Positions 60,859 through 64,000 of a stretch of DNA of 64,000 bases are shown piece by piece. Under the pieces are notes generated by a model. The model did not search any database, was not told the DNA's origin, and saw only the letters and a list, made by a program, of their open reading frames with translations. The DNA comes from Ruminococcus sp. (GTDB taxonomy: Bacteria > Bacillota > Clostridia > Oscillospirales > Ruminococcaceae), in assembly GCA_017525915.1 (NCBI GenBank), contig JAFXSC010000011.1, positions 31,081 through 95,080 on the forward strand, read 5' to 3'. The stretch's first letter is position 1. Each line of letters opens with the position of its first letter. The position numbers and the translations under genes were made by a program.

Positions 60859-61746
60859 ATGCAGGCAACAGACATGATCAGGGAAAATCACGGGGCAGAA
60901 AAGGGAGTGTCTAAAGATATGTTTGAATTACGCAGGGCAAAGGAAATAACTATGTCCGAAAACGACGTAACTCAGGATATGCTCGAACAGCTCGAAAAGG
61001 GAAAGGATCCCAAGCCGACTCTTCCGGGAAAGTCAGGAGTTACTGAATATCCCATACTTACCTTTGATGAACGCGCACTCAATCTCCTTCACGAGGGCGT
61101 TTCAAATACTCTCAAATACAGCAAGGTCAGACCGGCCGGCGGAAAGCTCTATCGCCTTTTCAAGAGGACATTCGACATCGTAGCGTCTGCCTGTGCTCTT
61201 ACAGTGCTCGCTGTACCGATAGGCGTTTTCGCTCTGGCTATATACATAGACGACAAGGGCAACCCATTCTTCTCACAGGTCCGCCTTACCGAGAACGGAA
61301 AGCCTTTTAAAATGTATAAGCTCCGCACTATGTGCATCGACGCTGAGGAGCGTTTTGCCGAGGTGCAGAAGGAGAACCAGTCGGACGGACTTGCCTTCAA
61401 GAGCGATAAGGATCCCCGTATAACAAGACTCGGAGGATTCCTCCGCAAGTGCTCGATAGATGAGCTCCCGCAGCTTGTGAACGTGCTTCAGGGCTCAATG
61501 TCAATAATCGGTCCGAGACCGCCGCTTCCGCGTGAAGTGGTGCTGTATACACCCGACCAGATGGACAGGCTCCTCGTCAAGGGCGGACTTTCATGTATCT
61601 GCCAGACCGAGGGAAGAAGCGATATGGAATTCGATAAGTGGGTCGAGGGCGATGTACGCTACATAAAGACCCGCAGCGCAGGCCTTGACATAAAGCTCAT
61701 GTTCAAGACAGTCGGCGCAGTTGTTATGCGTAAGGGCGCAAAATAA
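60859..61746 (+). CDS. Initiating sugar (phosphoglycosyl) transferase for surface polysaccharide
   Basis: 295 residues, GGAGGGTGG upstream. A long N-terminal extension (about 1-90) is soluble. One hydrophobic re-entrant segment (about 105-130, FDIVASACALTVLAVPIGVF) is followed by the catalytic domain: FKMYKLRTM, SDKDPRITRLGGFLRKCSIDELPQL, MSIIGPRPPLPREV. It puts a sugar phosphate on undecaprenyl phosphate at the membrane. First gene of the operon. Confidence 0.92.
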   Translation: MQATDMIRENHGAEKGVSKDMFELRRAKEITMSENDVTQDMLEQLEKGKDPKPTLPGKSGVTEYPILTFDERALNLLHEGVSNTLKYSKVRPAGGKLYRLFKRTFDIVASACALTVLAVPIGVFALAIYIDDKGNPFFSQVRLTENGKPFKMYKLRTMCIDAEERFAEVQKENQSDGLAFKSDKDPRITRLGGFLRKCSIDELPQLVNVLQGSMSIIGPRPPLPREVVLYTPDQMDRLLVKGGLSCICQTEGRSDMEFDKWVEGDVRYIKTRSAGLDIKLMFKTVGAVVMRKGAK

Positions 61747-61768
61747 AGGATACAGGAGAAGGATATAG

Positions 61769-63007
61769 ATGAATATAGCAGTTGCAGGCACAGGATACGT
61801 TGGACTTTCGATAGCGACTCTGCTCTCACAGCACAACAAGGTCACGGCAGTGGATATCGTTCCCGAGAAAGTCGAACTCATCAACAACAGGAAGTCACCT
61901 ATACAGGATGACTACATCGAGAAGTATCTCGCCGAAAAGGAACTCGACCTTACTGCTACGCTTGATGCCGAAGCTGCTTACAGGGACGCTGATTTTGTTG
62001 TCATTGCAGCGCCTACAAATTACGACAGCCAGAAGAATTTCTTCGATACCAGCGCTGTTGAAGCTGTTATCGACCTCGTTATGAAATACAATCCCGACGC
62101 GATAATGGTCATCAAGTCCACTATCCCCGTTGGCTATACAAAATCTATACGCGAGAAGAAGGGAAGCAGTAATATTATTTTCAGCCCCGAATTTCTTCGC
62201 GAATCAAAGGCTCTTTACGATAATCTCTACCCGAGCCGCATAATCGTCGGAACTGATATGAACGACGAAAGGCTGGTGCAGGCGGCACATACATTTGCCG
62301 GACTTCTCCAGCAGGGTGCCCTCAAGGAGGATATAGACACCCTCTATATGGGATTTACTGAGGCTGAGGCTGTAAAGCTCTTTGCCAATACTTACCTCGC
62401 GCTCCGCGTGAGCTATTTCAATGAACTCGATACTTATGCTGAGATGAAGGGACTTGACACACAGCAGATCATCAACGGCGTGTGCCTTGATCCCCGTATC
62501 GGCACTCATTATAATAACCCTTCCTTCGGGTACGGCGGATATTGCCTGCCCAAGGATACAAAGCAGCTCCTTGCAAATTATGCTGACGTTCCGCAGGATA
62601 TGATGTCAGCTATCGTTGCTTCAAACCGTACCCGCAAGGACTACATCGCAGACCGCGTTCTCCAGCTTGCAGGCTATTACGCCTACGGCAACAATTCCGA
62701 CTACGACAGGAACAAGGAGAAGGAGGTCACGATCGGCGTTTACAGGCTGACAATGAAGTCCAACAGTGATAACTTCCGCCAGAGCTCGATACAGGGCGTT
62801 ATGAAGCGTGTAAAGGCAAAGGGCGCAAAGGTCATCATCTATGAGCCGACCCTCAGGGACGGTGATACCTTCTTCGGAAGCCTCGTTGTGAACGACCTTG
62901 AGAGCTTCAAGATGCAGTCAGACGCAATAATCGCAAACAGATACGACGGTTGCCTTGATGATGTTCAGAGCAAGGTATACACAAGAGATCTTTTCAGGAG
63001 AGATTGA
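61769..63007 (+). CDS. ugd: UDP-glucose/nucleotide-sugar 6-dehydrogenase
   Basis: 412 residues. [15 protein letters not shown] is the NAD-binding loop, [11 protein letters not shown] and [23 protein letters not shown] are family blocks, and [11 protein letters not shown] holds the catalytic Cys. It oxidises UDP-glucose (or a related sugar) twice to the uronic acid. It is typical of the Ugd branch; substrate is inferred. Its stop is adjacent to the rmlA start. Confidence 0.92.
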   Translation: MNIAVAGTGYVGLSIATLLSQHNKVTAVDIVPEKVELINNRKSPIQDDYIEKYLAEKELDLTATLDAEAAYRDADFVVIAAPTNYDSQKNFFDTSAVEAVIDLVMKYNPDAIMVIKSTIPVGYTKSIREKKGSSNIIFSPEFLRESKALYDNLYPSRIIVGTDMNDERLVQAAHTFAGLLQQGALKEDIDTLYMGFTEAEAVKLFANTYLALRVSYFNELDTYAEMKGLDTQQIINGVCLDPRIGTHYNNPSFGYGGYCLPKDTKQLLANYADVPQDMMSAIVASNRTRKDYIADRVLQLAGYYAYGNNSDYDRNKEKEVTIGVYRLTMKSNSDNFRQSSIQGVMKRVKAKGAKVIIYEPTLRDGDTFFGSLVVNDLESFKMQSDAIIANRYDGCLDDVQSKVYTRDLFRRD

Positions 63008-63895
63008 ATGAAAGGTATAATACTCGCCGGAGGTTCCGGCACAAGACTGTACCCCCTTACAATGGTAACATCCAAGCAGCTCCTTCCGGTCTATGACAAG
63101 CCGATGGTATTCTATCCTTTATCAACGCTCATGCTCGCGGGGATAAGGGATATACTCATAATTTCGACACCTTCGGATCTTCCGAATTTCGAGAGACTTC
63201 TCGGCGACGGCTCACAGTTCGGTATAAACCTCAGCTACAAGGTGCAGCCCAGTCCGGACGGACTTGCACAGGCATTCATTCTCGGCAGGGAGTTTATCGG
63301 CAATGACGCCTGCGCTATGGTGCTCGGCGATAATATTTTCTATGGGAACGGCTTCGGAAAGCTTCTCCGTGCTGCAAAGGAAAACGCAGAGAATAACAGC
63401 CGTGCCACAGTTTTCGGCTACTATGTTCCCGATCCGGAGCGCTTCGGCGTTGTTGATTTCGACGAAAAGGGAAGGGCTCTCTCAATCGAGGAGAAGCCGG
63501 CTGTTCCTAAGAGCAATTATGCGGTTACAGGACTTTATTTCTACCCCTCGGGCGTCAGCGCAAAGGCTGACGAGGTCAAGCCCTCAGCCCGCGGTGAACT
63601 TGAGATAACCACGCTCAACGAGATGTATCTCGGAGAAGGCAAGCTTGATGTCCAGCTTCTCGGCAGAGGCTTTGCATGGCTCGATACCGGTACTATGGAC
63701 AGTCTCGTTGAAGCTACAAACTTCGTTCAGATGGTCCAGAACCGTCAGGGAATAGAGATATCAGCCCCTGAGGAGATAGCCTTCATCAATGGCTGGATAG
63801 ACAGCGCAGAACTCATGAGCTCTGCTGAAAAGTACGGAAAATCGCCCTATGGCGCCCACCTCAAGAAGGTCGCCGAGGGAAAAATAAAGTATTAA
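63008..63895 (+). CDS. rmlA: Glucose-1-phosphate thymidylyltransferase
   Basis: 295 residues. It makes dTDP-glucose from dTTP and glucose-1-phosphate, the first step to dTDP-rhamnose. [16 protein letters not shown] is the nucleotide loop; [35 protein letters not shown] and IEEKP follow in the usual order and length. Confidence 0.97.
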   Translation: MKGIILAGGSGTRLYPLTMVTSKQLLPVYDKPMVFYPLSTLMLAGIRDILIISTPSDLPNFERLLGDGSQFGINLSYKVQPSPDGLAQAFILGREFIGNDACAMVLGDNIFYGNGFGKLLRAAKENAENNSRATVFGYYVPDPERFGVVDFDEKGRALSIEEKPAVPKSNYAVTGLYFYPSGVSAKADEVKPSARGELEITTLNEMYLGEGKLDVQLLGRGFAWLDTGTMDSLVEATNFVQMVQNRQGIEISAPEEIAFINGWIDSAELMSSAEKYGKSPYGAHLKKVAEGKIKY

Positions 63896-63906
63896 GGACT
63901 AAGGAT

Positions 63907-64000
63907 ATGACAATTTTTGTAACAGGCGGTGCCGGATTTATCGGCTCCAACTTCGTATTCCATATGCTTGACAAATATCCGGACTACCGCATCGTATGTC
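63907..64000 (+). CDS. rmlB: dTDP-glucose 4,6-dehydratase (start only)
   Basis: ATG 63907, 11 bp after rmlA, with AAGGAT upstream. The 31 visible residues are MTIFVTGGAGFIGSNFVFHM..., the NAD-binding TGGxGFIGS start of RmlB. Truncated by the window edge. It continues the rhamnose pathway. Confidence 0.93.
   Translation, partial: MTIFVTGGAGFIGSNFVFHMLDKYPDYRIVC

Overview
The window reads as a chromosomal segment of a Gram-positive, fibre-degrading gut or rumen bacterium, most likely a Ruminococcus-type member of the Oscillospiraceae. Signs of this are three secreted proteins with dockerin repeats (cellulosome-style), a sortase, a large DUF285/BspA-type repeat protein, strong AGGAGG ribosome sites, and many promoters matching TTGACA-17-TATAAT. 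The genus is an inference. No rRNA, tRNA or CRISPR array was seen.

Layout. 1-10,305 holds the end of an unknown gene and then a cluster of stress or RNA-repair type genes: Fic protein, large protein with an apparently dead phosphatase-like domain, SLOG protein, rtcB ligase operon behind a leader-ORF attenuator, two leucine-rich-repeat proteins, a Cys-phosphatase-like protein, and a MoxR ATPase/VWA-metallopeptidase pair. Two divergent control regions in this cluster are copies of each other. 10,385-11,829 is an AbiE toxin-antitoxin pair with its own operator. 12,040-12,380 carries a folded RNA-like element and IS21-type end repeats. 12,691-18,434 is a partner-switching operon (anti-sigma-like ATPases, STAS, PP2C phosphatase, HD-GYP) ending in a DUF2130 gene. 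18,654-25,058 is housekeeping (endonuclease V, phosphatases, PgeF, nitroreductase) and includes three broken genes.

25,416-33,229 encodes extracellular enzymes: a dockerin-bearing subtilase, a double GH43 enzyme with an internal dockerin, and a sortase. 33,277-34,583 is an acyltransferase pair. 34,783-39,382 is an unusual operon of a GGDEF protein, a kinase-like sensor lacking catalytic motifs, and a solute-binding lipoprotein without transporter. 39,447-42,512 is an ABC exporter. 42,749-48,123 is the most striking unit: a membrane TIR/beta-propeller protein translationally coupled to a membrane protein with two Rossmann domains and a C-terminal RyR domain, a plausible NAD-centred sensing or immunity system.

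48,306-54,281 holds a flavin reductase, an iron alcohol dehydrogenase, luxS, a YhfC-type intramembrane protease, and a GntR-controlled ABC-2 transporter. 54,510-60,418 encodes a dockerin protein of unknown function, the BspA-like protein behind a second leader-ORF attenuator, and a 34-residue peptide. 60,859 to the end starts a surface-polysaccharide operon (initiating sugar transferase, UDP-glucose dehydrogenase, rmlA, start of rmlB) preceded by a long, probably structured leader.
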